The notes beneath the pieces were generated by a model, which saw only the letters and a program-made list of their open reading frames with translations, was not told where the DNA came from and did no database searches. A stretch of 64,000 nt of DNA from Pseudoalteromonas marina. Its GTDB lineage: Bacteria > Pseudomonadota > Gammaproteobacteria > Enterobacterales > Alteromonadaceae. Location: assembly GCF_000238335.3 (NCBI RefSeq), contig NZ_AHCB03000005.1, forward strand, positions 1,178,001-1,242,000, written 5' to 3'. The translations under genes and the position numbers were made by a program. Positions 44,688-54,147 of the stretch are shown piece by piece (the first letter of the stretch is position 1; each line of letters starts with the position of its first letter).

Positions 44688-45133
44688 TTATCTCACGTTT
44701 GAAAGTTTGATGAGCTTCTTTGGCTGTTTATCCTTACAGCAGTTTGATTATTGCTTTAGTTTGGCGAAGTTAAATATGTATGCGGTTTTTATTTATTAGC
44801 TTATAAACATTAAACGATGATTTATGCTCTCACTCAATGCTTTGCTGCCGCCTGATAACGTACATATCTGTTCATGGGCTATTTTCAGTATTTTATAACC
44901 AAAGCTCCTTGTTCAAATCTAAAGTAATCTATAGCAAAAAACCTCAACGTTACTGTGTGTATTTTGGTGATTTTGCAATTGTGCATTCATAATAACGTAA
45001 TTTTTTTAGATTATATGAACAACCAAAATTTAATTATTATCAACAGGTTAGGGTTTTTGGCAGCTGAAAAACGCCCGTCTCAATAACTATTGTGAATATT
45101 TCTGATCTGTGTGATTAGTTCTTAATAAAGTTT
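44688..45133. other. Intergenic region without recognisable genes
   Basis: No convincing coding frame or RNA gene was seen here. The sequence is AT-rich and separates the ThuA remnant from the xylose operon. Confidence 0.5.
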
Positions 45134-45155
45134 GCCTCGGTTATAAAACCGAGGC
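45134..45155 (-). terminator. Hairpin after xylA
   Basis: GCCTCGGTT-ATAA-AACCGAGGC (plus strand) is a perfect 9-bp stem 8 bases after the xylA stop. The following minus-strand sequence AAACTTTATT has only a weak T run, but the stem is strong enough for a terminator. Confidence 0.7.
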
Positions 45156-45162
45156 TATGTCC

Positions 45163-46482
45163 TTATACGTAGCGGTTAACAATATTCTCAAGCAGTTCTT
45201 GGCGTCCTGATACCTGCTCTGGGTTGATATTTTGTCCATGTACTAAGGCTGAAAGGCTCTCAAGTGATTGCTCACCATTAAGAATGCTTTGACCTAGCTC
45301 TTCTTTCCAGCCAGCGTAACGTTTTTCAACAAAGTCAGACAGCTCGCCACCTTCAATCATTGCTGCTGCATTGAGTAATGCTTTAGCCATTGTATCCATA
45401 CCGCCAATGTGACCGATGAATAAGTCATCGCGTTCACATGATTGACGACGAAGCTTAGTATCAAAGTTAAAGCCACCTGTTGTAAAACCGCCATTTTTTA
45501 AAATTTCATACATGATGAGTGTGCACTCGGCTACATCGTTAGGGAATTGGTCTGTATCCCATCCGTTTTGCATATCGCCACGGTTAGCATCAATACTACC
45601 CATAATGCCTTCTGCGCAAGCAACGGCAATTTCGTGATGAAAGCTATGACCTGCAAGTGTTGCGTGGTTCGCTTCAATGTTTACTTTAATTTCGTTTTGT
45701 AAGCCATGCTTATGTAAAAAGCCTGCCACTGTTGCTGTATCGTAATCGTACTGATGTTTAGTTGGCTCTTGTGGTTTTGGCTCAATTAATAATGTGCCTT
45801 TAAAGCCAATTTTTTTCTTATGATCTACCACCATTTTTAAAAAGCGTGCGTACTGTTCGCTTTCTTGTGCAAGGTCTGTATTTAGTAGTGTATCGTAACC
45901 TTCACGGCCGCCCCAAAGTACGTAGTTTTCACCGCCTAAACGATGTGTAATTTCCATTGCATGTTTAACTTGCGCTGCTGCATATGCATACGTATTAGGA
46001 TTAGGGTTTGTTGCACCACCTGCACAAAAACGTTTGTTTGAGAATAAGTTAGCAGTACCCCACAGTAATTTTACACCTGTACGCTGCATTTCTTTTTCGA
46101 TAATGTTTGCTATGTGCGTTACGTTATCGTGACTTTCTTGAAGTGTTTTACCCTCAGGGGCAATATCAACATCATGAAAACAAAAGTAGGGAACGCCTAG
46201 CTTTTCGAAAAATTCAAAGGCTACTTTTACTTTTTGTTCCGCAAGTTCTAATTGGTTGCCGACAGGTTGGATCCAAGGACGGTCAAACGTACCTTCACCA
46301 AAAATATCAAACCCTGTAGAACAAAAATTATGCCAATAACACGCTGCAAAACGAAGGTGCTCTTTCATTGTTTTACCAAGAACGACTTTATTTTCGTCGT
46401 AGTAACGAAATGCAAATGGGTTTTTAGAGTTTTCACCCTCAAATTTAATTTTTTCTACGTTTTTAAAAAATTGCTCACTCAT
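45163..46482 (-). CDS. xylA: Xylose isomerase
   Basis: XylA converts D-xylose to D-xylulose. The 439-residue length matches E. coli XylA (440). Metal and substrate motifs are present: [13 protein letters not shown] (catalytic His-Asp), [33 protein letters not shown] and [17 protein letters not shown]. An ATG 12 bases upstream also exists, but ATG 46482 has GGAG at the right distance. It is the second gene of the xylBA operon, 30 bases after xylB. Confidence 0.96.
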   Translation of the reverse strand: MSEQFFKNVEKIKFEGENSKNPFAFRYYDENKVVLGKTMKEHLRFAACYWHNFCSTGFDIFGEGTFDRPWIQPVGNQLELAEQKVKVAFEFFEKLGVPYFCFHDVDIAPEGKTLQESHDNVTHIANIIEKEMQRTGVKLLWGTANLFSNKRFCAGGATNPNPNTYAYAAAQVKHAMEITHRLGGENYVLWGGREGYDTLLNTDLAQESEQYARFLKMVVDHKKKIGFKGTLLIEPKPQEPTKHQYDYDTATVAGFLHKHGLQNEIKVNIEANHATLAGHSFHHEIAVACAEGIMGSIDANRGDMQNGWDTDQFPNDVAECTLIMYEILKNGGFTTGGFNFDTKLRRQSCERDDLFIGHIGGMDTMAKALLNAAAMIEGGELSDFVEKRYAGWKEELGQSILNGEQSLESLSALVHGQNINPEQVSGRQELLENIVNRYV

Positions 46483-46512
46483 GATGTGCTCCATTAATCT
46501 TATAATCGTGTA

Positions 46513-47970
46513 TTAAAAGTATGTTTTTAGGCTGTGGTAAAGTGCTTTGTATGTCGTGTATTGCTGTGCGTAAAAGTCTTGCATGATTGGATCTGGATCA
46601 ATTATTTGCGTTACTTTGCCGTTAACACACACTTGTTGTGCTGGGAGTTGTGTTACTGCTATTCGGGCAAGTCTTGCAGCGCCAAATGCGGGACCAACTT
46701 CTGAGCCTTCTCGGTAAATAAGGGGACGATTAAGTACACTTGCGATGATTTTCCCCCATAGCGGGCTTTTAGCGCCACCACCAATGACGGTTACATCGTC
46801 AATTTGCGCACCAGCATCAAGCAGTACTTGTTGGCCATCGGCAAAGGCAAAAGCAACGCCCTCCAGTACTGCACGGCCAAGGGCAGCTGCATCGGTGTCG
46901 CTGTCTAAACCAAAAAAAACGCCTTTGGCATCGGGGTTATTGTGCGGTGTACGTTCGCCAGTTATATAAGGCAAAAATATTACTGAGCTTGGTTTGCTAA
47001 AATCGCATTTGCTTACTTGTTCGAGCAAGGCACCTTCGTTTTCAAAACCAGTTAATTGAGTAGCCCAGGTTAAACAGCTTGCTGCGCTTAATACCACTGA
47101 CATTTGGTGCCAGGTGTTTTCAATACAATGACAAAAAGTATGTACAGCACCTTCAGGGTTGGGTAGGTATTTTTCGTTGGCAACAAAGTAAACGCCAGAC
47201 GTTCCTAACGATAAAAACGCTTGTTTAGGTTTTACTACGCCAACACCGGCAGCGCCTGCGGCATTATCGCCACCCCCTGCAACAACGGGTACTTGCTCCA
47301 TTCCCCATTTAGTAGCAACTTGGGCTGTTAATTTGCCTGTAATTTGTGTGCCCTCATATAGGGTAGGCATGTGTTGCTCTGTTAAGTCGCAAGCACTGAG
47401 CATTTTTTGAGACCATGTTCTTTTTTCTACGTCTAGCCACATTGTGCCTGCTGAGTCAGACATGTCTGATGCAAAATCACCGGTCATTAAAAAGCGTAGG
47501 TAGTCTTTTGGTAATAATACTTTGGCAACTTTTGCAAAGTTTTCTGGTTCAAGCTCTTTTAGCCACACCAATTTAGGGGCAGTAAAACCCGGCATTGCTA
47601 TGTTGCCGGTAATATTACGAGAATTAGGTTCGCGTTTTTCAAGCTCTACACATTGCGCGGCACTGCGCCCGTCGTTCCATAAAATGGCGGGGCGAATAAT
47701 ATTATTGTTTTTATCAAGCAGCGTAGCGCCATGCATTTGCCCAGATAGACCCACAGCCTTTACCAATTTTAGTAATGCAGGGTGAGTATTTTTAAGCTCC
47801 TCCATTGCACTACATGTTGCAAGCCACCAATCTGTAGGGTTTTGCTCAGAAAAAAGTGGTGCAGGGCGTGAAACGCTCAAAGATCGACTTGCTTGAGCAA
47901 GCAATTGATCTTGCTCGTCTAAAATAATTACTTTTACACCTGAAGTGCCTAAATCGATACCAAGTAACAT
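46513..47970 (-). CDS. xylB: Xylulokinase
   Basis: XylB phosphorylates D-xylulose to xylulose 5-phosphate. FGGY-kinase motifs are MLLGIDLGTSGVKVII at the start, SGQMHGA, ILWNDGRS, the PGFTAPKLVWL region, and GGGAKSPLWGKIIASVLNRP near the end. The frame opens further upstream, but ATG 47970 gives 486 residues, like E. coli XylB (484), and the longer version would include the operator and promoter. It is the first gene of xylB-xylA, the reverse of the E. coli order. Confidence 0.95.
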   Translation of the reverse strand: MLLGIDLGTSGVKVIILDEQDQLLAQASRSLSVSRPAPLFSEQNPTDWWLATCSAMEELKNTHPALLKLVKAVGLSGQMHGATLLDKNNNIIRPAILWNDGRSAAQCVELEKREPNSRNITGNIAMPGFTAPKLVWLKELEPENFAKVAKVLLPKDYLRFLMTGDFASDMSDSAGTMWLDVEKRTWSQKMLSACDLTEQHMPTLYEGTQITGKLTAQVATKWGMEQVPVVAGGGDNAAGAAGVGVVKPKQAFLSLGTSGVYFVANEKYLPNPEGAVHTFCHCIENTWHQMSVVLSAASCLTWATQLTGFENEGALLEQVSKCDFSKPSSVIFLPYITGERTPHNNPDAKGVFFGLDSDTDAAALGRAVLEGVAFAFADGQQVLLDAGAQIDDVTVIGGGAKSPLWGKIIASVLNRPLIYREGSEVGPAFGAARLARIAVTQLPAQQVCVNGKVTQIIDPDPIMQDFYAQQYTTYKALYHSLKTYF

Positions 47971-47997
47971 AATTGATGTACTTAAATGTTGTTTTAG

Positions 47998-48011
47998 TGT
48001 TAGCGCTAACA
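47998..48011. promoter_or_regulatory. Palindromic LacI-type operator in front of xylB
   Basis: TGTTAGCGCTAACA is a perfect 14-bp palindrome with the central CG typical of LacI-family operators. It overlaps the -10 box of the xylB promoter, so the bound repressor would block transcription. Confidence 0.8.
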
Positions 48012-48037
48012 TAGTTGATTTTATATTGTTAAGTCAA
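48008..48037 (-). promoter_or_regulatory. Sigma-70 promoter of xylBA
   Basis: Minus strand: TTGACT (-35), 18 bases, TATGTT (-10). The -10 box shares bases with the operator at 47998-48011. Confidence 0.7.
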
Positions 48038-48290
48038 GCTAGTTTTTAAAGTATGCTTTATAATCAACATTTAAATTTGTTACATAGTTAGTAGTGATGA
48101 ATTTCAGAATTCAAAAAATAAATTAAGGGAATAAATTTAAATTATTGGCTAAAGACGATCTAAACTCATTATATTTTCAAGGGGCTAGAGCAAAAGGCTA
48201 TTAATTTATTCAAAATTAAATGTAATATTCTGTTCGGGTTTATTTTTAAGTGTGTTAATGAAAAGGTATTTGTTGTATTTTTACTGACTT

Positions 48291-48304
48291 TGTTGGCGCT
48301 AACA
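48291..48304. promoter_or_regulatory. Second LacI-type operator in the xylB-regulator gap
   Basis: TGTTGGCGCTAACA differs from the first operator at one base and lies 293 bases away, 137 bases before the regulator gene. It could serve autoregulation or looping. The rest of the gap (48038-48440) is AT-rich and holds no gene. Confidence 0.65.
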
Positions 48305-48440
48305 TCTGTTTTTATTTTGATTCTGTATTAATAGTAATTATTTAAAACACAATGCAAACAATATTAGACTTCGCCATTATGTATAATAAAAAATTAAAGT
48401 TAATTATAATAACCGATTGATTGTGAGTAGGTAATAAGAA

Positions 48441-49481
48441 ATGGCCGACCTTAAAAGAGCAAGAATACAAGATGTAGCTGAAAAGGCGGGCGTATCAATG
48501 ATGACGGTTTCGCGCGTGCTCAACCAAGACAAAAAAGTAAGCGACAAAACCCGCGAAAAAGTAATGGCGGTTGTTGAGCAATTGAACTATAGACCTAATG
48601 TGTCAGCTAGGCGCCTTGCTAGCACTAAGTCATTCTTTTTAGGACTGTTGTACGATAACCCAAGTGACTCTTACATAAGCCAGTTTTTATTGGCTGCGCT
48701 TAAAAAATGCCGCGCATTGGGCTACCACCTTGTTGTTGACGAAGCGCATAGCGATATTGACAAAACAATTGAATCGGTAAAGCAACTTATTGATGTTACA
48801 CAGGTTGATGGCATGATTTTACTGCCTCCTATGTGCGACAACGAACAGGTTTTAGATGTGCTTACTAAAGCACAAGTACCATTTGTAAGAATAACGCCAG
48901 ATACAAAATTAAATCGCTCCCCTTATATATGCATGGACGATTACCAAGCAGCGTTTGATGTTACAGAGCATATAATAAATCAAGGGCATAGCAAAATTGC
49001 ACATATTATTGGCGACACTAAACAAGGTGTAAGCCGTTTGCGTTACCAAGGTTATTTAGATGCACTGCGCTCTAATAAAATAATAACGCCTCCTGAGTAT
49101 ATAGAGCAGGGCAGCTTTACTTATCAATCGGGTATGGAAGCGGCAATGAATTTACTTTCGCTTGATGATAAACCTACAGCTATTTTTGCTGCAAACGATG
49201 ATATGGCAGCGGCCGTGATCTCAATAGCTCAAAAACAAGGTATTAATATTCCAAGCGAACTGTCGGTTGTTGGTTTTGATGACACGCAACTTGCAACCAT
49301 AGTGTGGCCAAATATTTCTACGGTAAAACAGCCCATTAATGAAATGGCTGAGCTTGCCATTACTTTACTTGCATCGGGTCAGTATAACGATTTAAGCAAT
49401 GTAAAAAGCGTAGACTTAAGGCATATTTTAGATTTTGAATTAATAGAAAGAGAATCAAGCTCAGCCAATAAAAACAACTAA
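48441..49481 (+). CDS. LacI-family regulator of xylose use (XylR-type)
   Basis: The 346-residue repressor has a LacI helix-turn-helix (IQDVAEKAGVSMMTVSRVLNQDKKVSDKTREKV, residues about 7-40), the hinge helix RPNVSARRLAST and a periplasmic-binding-like sugar domain (GLLYDNPSD, GFDDTQLATIVWPNISTV). It is divergent from xylBA with two matching operators between, so it very probably represses xylBA in the absence of xylose. It is unrelated to the AraC-type XylR of E. coli. Confidence 0.9.
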   Translation: MADLKRARIQDVAEKAGVSMMTVSRVLNQDKKVSDKTREKVMAVVEQLNYRPNVSARRLASTKSFFLGLLYDNPSDSYISQFLLAALKKCRALGYHLVVDEAHSDIDKTIESVKQLIDVTQVDGMILLPPMCDNEQVLDVLTKAQVPFVRITPDTKLNRSPYICMDDYQAAFDVTEHIINQGHSKIAHIIGDTKQGVSRLRYQGYLDALRSNKIITPPEYIEQGSFTYQSGMEAAMNLLSLDDKPTAIFAANDDMAAAVISIAQKQGINIPSELSVVGFDDTQLATIVWPNISTVKQPINEMAELAITLLASGQYNDLSNVKSVDLRHILDFELIERESSSANKNN

Positions 49482-49578
49482 ACAAGCGACTATTCAGCGT
49501 TATGTTGGCGATTTAGAAAAGTTGCTTAAAGTTAGTATTAATACTTTTTTTATGAGGCTCAACCAGAAAGAAGGCAAT

Positions 49579-49606
49579 GCGTCTAATCAATTAACAGAAT
49601 AGACGC
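49579..49606. terminator. Hairpin between convergent genes
   Basis: GCGTCTA and TAGACGC pair around a 14-base loop between the converging regulator and transporter genes. T runs are weak on both strands. Confidence 0.4.
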
Positions 49607-49648
49607 AAAGGGTTGTAGTTCTAAGTTAAATAATTCATGACGGTAAAA

Positions 49649-51091
49649 TTATACGTTTTCTAGTTTCGTTCCTTTGGTTTCTGTTACTAAATAAATAACA
49701 AAAAGTACTGATATAAAAGCAAAAAAAGCATATAGCGAATACGCAAGTGCAAGCCCTCCGCCAGCTAGCAGTATCGGAAAGGTCATGGTGACTAAAAAGT
49801 TAGCGAGCCATTGAGCAAGTCCTGCAACCCCTAAGCCTAATCCCCTTATGTTATTTGGAAATATCTCGCCGAGCATTACCCACATTACTGGACCCCATGA
49901 AAGATTAAAAAAGAATACATATAAGTTGGCCTGTACAAGTGCGGTAAAGCCCCAGTCGCCAAGTTGTAATTGTCCTTGAGGGTCTATAGTGCCGTTAGAA
50001 AATGCAACAACTAAACCGACAAGTGAGAAGGTCATGCCTAGTGATCCAATTAGTAAAAATGGCTTTCTGCCTATTTTATCTATAAGCGATAAGGTAATGA
50101 AACAGGCTACCAAGCTGATTACGCCACTAATAATATTGATAAAAAGCGCATCTGATTCTGAAAAGCCAACTGCTTGCCAGAGTACTGCTCCGTAATAAAA
50201 CACCACATTAATACCGACTAGTTGCTGTAGTATGGCAAGCCCAATTGAAATATAAACTACAGGTTTTAGGCTAAAAGTACCTGCCTGAAATAAGTTAGTT
50301 ATTTTTGTTTTTTCGCTGTTACCTAATGACTGCCTAATTTCTTCCCACATTGACTTGGCGTTTTTAGCACCAAATAACTGTGATAAAGTTTTTAAGCCTG
50401 CTTGTTGTTTGTTTTTCATTGCTAAAAAACGCGGGCTTTCTGGAATAAAAAGTAAAGTGACTAAGAACATAGTTGCAGGAACTAGCTCTATCCAAAACAT
50501 CCATCGCCACGTATCAAAGCCAAACCAAAGTACGTCGGTGGAGTTACCAGATATTTGTACTAATGAATAGTTACTTAAAAAAGAGAAAAATAGTCCTAGA
50601 ATAATAGCAATTTGCTGAATAGAAGTAAGCGTGCCACGTAAACGTGCTGGGGCAATTTCGCTTATATAAGCAGGTGTTATTATAGAGGCTGCACCTACTG
50701 CTAACCCACCAATTAAGCGATAAATTATAAACTCTCCCGACGCCCCTGCAATGCCTGAACCCCATGCACTGATAATAAAAAGAACAGCGGTCGCAAGTAA
50801 TACCTTTTTACGACCAAAATGGTCGGCACTCTTACCTGCTATTAATGCACCAATAGCACAGCCTAAAAGCATACTTGCTACATTAAATCCTGTTACTACA
50901 TTGTCTGAGTTAAAAGCACCTATAAGCCCATCAACTGTGCCATTAATTACACCGCTATCAAAGCCAAATAAAAAACCACCAATCGCAGCTACGCACGCAA
51001 TAAAAAATATACGTAGCAAATTCTCATTTTCATTATTTGCTAATTTAATAGATGCACCACTGAGTGTGGGATCTGTTGCTGTATTTTCCAT
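49649..51091 (-). CDS. Sugar/H+ symporter of the MFS sugar-porter family (XylE-like)
   Basis: The 480-residue transporter has 12 predicted membrane helices and the sugar-porter signatures GGFLFGFDSGVINGT, KSADHFGRKKVLL, RLIGGLAVGAASIITPAYISEIAPARLRG, PESPRFL and DKIGRKP. It probably imports D-xylose released by the beta-xylosidase encoded 27 bases upstream, with which it forms an operon. Glucose is an alternative substrate that sequence alone cannot exclude. Confidence 0.9.
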   Translation of the reverse strand: MENTATDPTLSGASIKLANNENENLLRIFFIACVAAIGGFLFGFDSGVINGTVDGLIGAFNSDNVVTGFNVASMLLGCAIGALIAGKSADHFGRKKVLLATAVLFIISAWGSGIAGASGEFIIYRLIGGLAVGAASIITPAYISEIAPARLRGTLTSIQQIAIILGLFFSFLSNYSLVQISGNSTDVLWFGFDTWRWMFWIELVPATMFLVTLLFIPESPRFLAMKNKQQAGLKTLSQLFGAKNAKSMWEEIRQSLGNSEKTKITNLFQAGTFSLKPVVYISIGLAILQQLVGINVVFYYGAVLWQAVGFSESDALFINIISGVISLVACFITLSLIDKIGRKPFLLIGSLGMTFSLVGLVVAFSNGTIDPQGQLQLGDWGFTALVQANLYVFFFNLSWGPVMWVMLGEIFPNNIRGLGLGVAGLAQWLANFLVTMTFPILLAGGGLALAYSLYAFFAFISVLFVIYLVTETKGTKLENV

Positions 51092-51118
51092 TTTATATTT
51101 CCTAAATTTTTATTATTT

Positions 51119-53731
51119 TTATAAAACAATGTTAGTCACTGTAAATTTATCTTTTGGTATTTTAATACCCTGTCCAGAGCCTACTGTTATAATTAAACGT
51201 CCTTTGTAGGCAACGGCAATGCCTTGCTCATTAATATAAGAGAGTTTATTTTTAGGAATAGTAAATTTAATATCGTTTTTCGATTCGTTTTTTAGGGTAA
51301 TGTGTTTAAAGCCCACTAATTGCTTATTTGGTGTTTTTATCGGCGCATCAGGCATAGAGACATAAACTTGAACAACATCGTCAGCTGAAAAACTACTTTG
51401 GTTAGTAATTGTTGTTGTTAGGTTTAAATCTCCTGAGCCTGCATCTATTGAATGACGTGTGTTTTTGTATTTAAAGTCAGCATAACTTAAGCCAAAACCA
51501 AACGGGTAAAGTACCTCACCTTCATAGTACTTATAGGTACGGTTTTTCATTGAATAATCTTTGAAATCAGGTAGATCAGATACAGACTTGTAAAATGTAA
51601 TGGGCAATTTACCTGATGGGCTATACTCGCCGTAAAGTAGGCTTACTAGCGCACTTCCGGCTGCTTCACCTGGGTAGAACCCTTGGATAATTGCGTCAAT
51701 ATTTTCATTTTCCCAATTTAATGCCATTGCACTACCGCTCATATTTACAAGTACAATAGGTTTTCCTGTTTGCTTTAGTTTTTTAAGCAAATTAAGTTGG
51801 CTTTTAGGTAAATTAATATTGGTGCGATCTCCATGAGAAAACCCGTCTATTTGCAGTGGCATTTCTTCACCTTCAAGATTGGCACTAATGCCACCTACAA
51901 ATACAATTACATCCGCTTCATTGGCATTATTTAGTGCTTGTTGTGTAAGGCTTTGAGGGTTTTTCAACCATGTAAGACTCGCCGTTGGATTAATAACATT
52001 ACTATGCCAAAAGTGGTTAAATTTAGATTCAGCGTTTAGCTGGTAACTTTGATTTTTTTCAAGTGTTATAGCGCCATTAACGCTCTGCCCATTAAGTGTG
52101 AAATCAACGTTGTTTGATTTAAAATGGTACTCAGCAGTTTCTTGGGGTTTAATGATTCCGGTCCATTTTACAGCAAATTCTTGTTCTATAGAGTTATCAA
52201 TAGGGGAGCGCTCCCAGCTAAAATCTAGATTTTTTTCTATTTCACGCTTTACAGGTTGGCGGTCAAAATTACTTGAAGGATAGTATTGTGCAATTAATCC
52301 CGGTTGCATTTGATTATTATGATCTAGATGAAAAAAATGCTTTGCTTTAATAGGTTGGTAATGTGTATAAACTTCACCGGTAATACTTGAGCCTGCAGTA
52401 TATGTAAGGTTATTTTTACCCAAACGTTGTTCAAGTGCTAGTTTTGGTGTTATTGGAACTATTGGCATACCATTGTAGTTGCCTAATAAGATAGCTTCGT
52501 TATCAGCATTTGGACCTATAAGGGCTACTTTTTCATTTCCCTTTAATGGTAATACTTGCTCATTTTTTAAAAGTACTAAAGATTTTTTAGCTGCTTCTTG
52601 TGTTAAAGCTAAATGCTTATTAGAGCCTACAATATCTATAGAAGTGTCTGAATAAGGCACATTTTCGGGATTGTCAAACATGCCAAGTTTAAAACGGGCA
52701 TACATCAACCTTTTTAAGGCTTTATCAACATCTTTTTCCTCTACTAAACCTTCTTTTACTGCTTGCGATAAGTAACTGTATGTATTGCCATGATGGTCGC
52801 CGCAATTTAAGTCAGTACCGGTTTTAAGTGCCATTGCAGCTGCTTTAGCCTCAGTATTTACGATGTTATGTGACTTTACATCGTAAAAATCTGCAATAGC
52901 ACCACAGTCCGATACAATATAGCCATCAAAATTAAATTCATCCCTTAGTTTATTTTGAATAAGCTCGTCGTTTCCACAAGCCGGCGTGCCATTTACGCTA
53001 TTGTAAGCACACATTACAGATGCAACTTTTGTTTGTGCAATGACATCTTTGAATGCAGGGAGGTAGGTTTCAGCTAAGTCTTTCTTGGATGCTGTATAGT
53101 CGTCGCTATGCCTTGAAACTTCTGGGCCGCTATGTACAGCATAGTGCTTAAGTGTTGCAACTGATTTTAAATATTCAGTATTGTCGCCTTGCAAACCATT
53201 TATAAAATTAACTGCAATACGCGTTGTTAAGTATGGGTCTTCACCGTAAGTTTCTTGCCCGCGTCCCCATCGTGGATCTCTAAATATATTAATATTTGGC
53301 GACCAATAGGTAAGGCCTGTGTACATAGAACGGTTATTTTCGGCTAAAAAAGCATGATGTTTCGCTCTGCCTTCATCAGAAATTGCGGTACCAACTCTTA
53401 ACATCAAGTCTTCATCAAATGTAGCAGCAAGACCAATTGCTTGCGGGAAAACTGTTGCTTTCCCCGCTCTTGCAACACCATGCAGCGCCTCGTTCCACCA
53501 ATTGTATTCTGGTATGTTTAAGCGCTCAATTGCTGGGGATTTATCAAATAGTTGAGCAACTTTCTCCTCTAATGTAAGCCTTGTTACTAAATCGTTTACG
53601 CGCTCATCAATAGAGGCTGATTCGTTTAAATACAGTGGAGGGGGCTGCATCGATTGTTCATCGTTATCGCAACCTACTAATACAGCAAATGCTGTAAGTA
53701 CAAAAAGACTTTTTATATTTTTATTAACCAT
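51119..53731 (-). CDS. GH3 beta-xylosidase-like lipoprotein with PA14 insert
   Basis: The 870-residue glycoside hydrolase of family 3 starts with a lipoprotein signal (lipobox VLVGC). Domain order is the GH3 N-terminal barrel (WWNEALHGVARAG, NINIFRDPRWGRGQETYGEDPYLT), the nucleophile Asp275 in IVSDCGAIADF (a form typical of beta-xylosidases), a GH3 C-terminal domain interrupted by a PA14 domain (about 470-590), and a fibronectin-like domain at the end. It should release xylose from xylo-oligosaccharides at the cell envelope. A TTG three codons upstream opens the frame too, but ATG 53731 is preferred. Confidence 0.88.
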   Translation of the reverse strand: MVNKNIKSLFVLTAFAVLVGCDNDEQSMQPPPLYLNESASIDERVNDLVTRLTLEEKVAQLFDKSPAIERLNIPEYNWWNEALHGVARAGKATVFPQAIGLAATFDEDLMLRVGTAISDEGRAKHHAFLAENNRSMYTGLTYWSPNINIFRDPRWGRGQETYGEDPYLTTRIAVNFINGLQGDNTEYLKSVATLKHYAVHSGPEVSRHSDDYTASKKDLAETYLPAFKDVIAQTKVASVMCAYNSVNGTPACGNDELIQNKLRDEFNFDGYIVSDCGAIADFYDVKSHNIVNTEAKAAAMALKTGTDLNCGDHHGNTYSYLSQAVKEGLVEEKDVDKALKRLMYARFKLGMFDNPENVPYSDTSIDIVGSNKHLALTQEAAKKSLVLLKNEQVLPLKGNEKVALIGPNADNEAILLGNYNGMPIVPITPKLALEQRLGKNNLTYTAGSSITGEVYTHYQPIKAKHFFHLDHNNQMQPGLIAQYYPSSNFDRQPVKREIEKNLDFSWERSPIDNSIEQEFAVKWTGIIKPQETAEYHFKSNNVDFTLNGQSVNGAITLEKNQSYQLNAESKFNHFWHSNVINPTASLTWLKNPQSLTQQALNNANEADVIVFVGGISANLEGEEMPLQIDGFSHGDRTNINLPKSQLNLLKKLKQTGKPIVLVNMSGSAMALNWENENIDAIIQGFYPGEAAGSALVSLLYGEYSPSGKLPITFYKSVSDLPDFKDYSMKNRTYKYYEGEVLYPFGFGLSYADFKYKNTRHSIDAGSGDLNLTTTITNQSSFSADDVVQVYVSMPDAPIKTPNKQLVGFKHITLKNESKNDIKFTIPKNKLSYINEQGIAVAYKGRLIITVGSGQGIKIPKDKFTVTNIVL

Positions 53732-53976
53732 TGTTATCAACTCTTTATTTGTGTGTGATAAAAATAAATTAACAAAGGAAATTATTAACGTCGTCTAAGT
53801 GTAAGTTAAATATGAATTTGAACGTATAGATACACGTATTAACGTAAATTTATACATCTCTTAAAGATAAAAACAGTTAATTTTGTTAATATATTGTTTA
53901 TTTTAAGCTTTACTTTGTAAGCTATTGATTTTCATGGTTAATATATCAAGATGACAGTATTTAAACTCAGCGTCAT

Positions 53977-54011
53977 GTTCAAATAAAAACTAATTTTGGC
54001 GTTCAAATAGA
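53977..54011 (+). promoter_or_regulatory. Repeated GTTCAAATA sites upstream of the TonB receptor operon
   Basis: GTTCAAATA at 53977-53985 and GGCGTTCAAATAGA at 53998-54011 are direct repeats 24 bases apart. The second is shared with the site before the GH3 glucanase gene at 60011-60025. The gap 53732-54147 also carries the start region of the minus-strand GH3 gene; no other gene is seen. Confidence 0.6.
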
Positions 54012-54147
54012 TGTATTTGTGGTTAGTTAGGCGATTTTACCCGCTATTTATCTGATTCTAGCTTTGCATGATAACCACACACACTAAAAGGGTTGAAATT
54101 TAAAAAATACGATCAGTACTTTTTGAACTTCAATGAGGGAAATTAGA

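Noticed and set aside
44688..45133. Possible small genes or RNA in the gap after the ThuA remnant
   Set aside because: Only short frames without ribosome binding sites and no clear RNA fold were seen.
49530..49560. AGTATTAATACT followed by T run as terminator of the LacI-type gene
   Set aside because: The arms leave only a two-base loop, so no stable hairpin forms.
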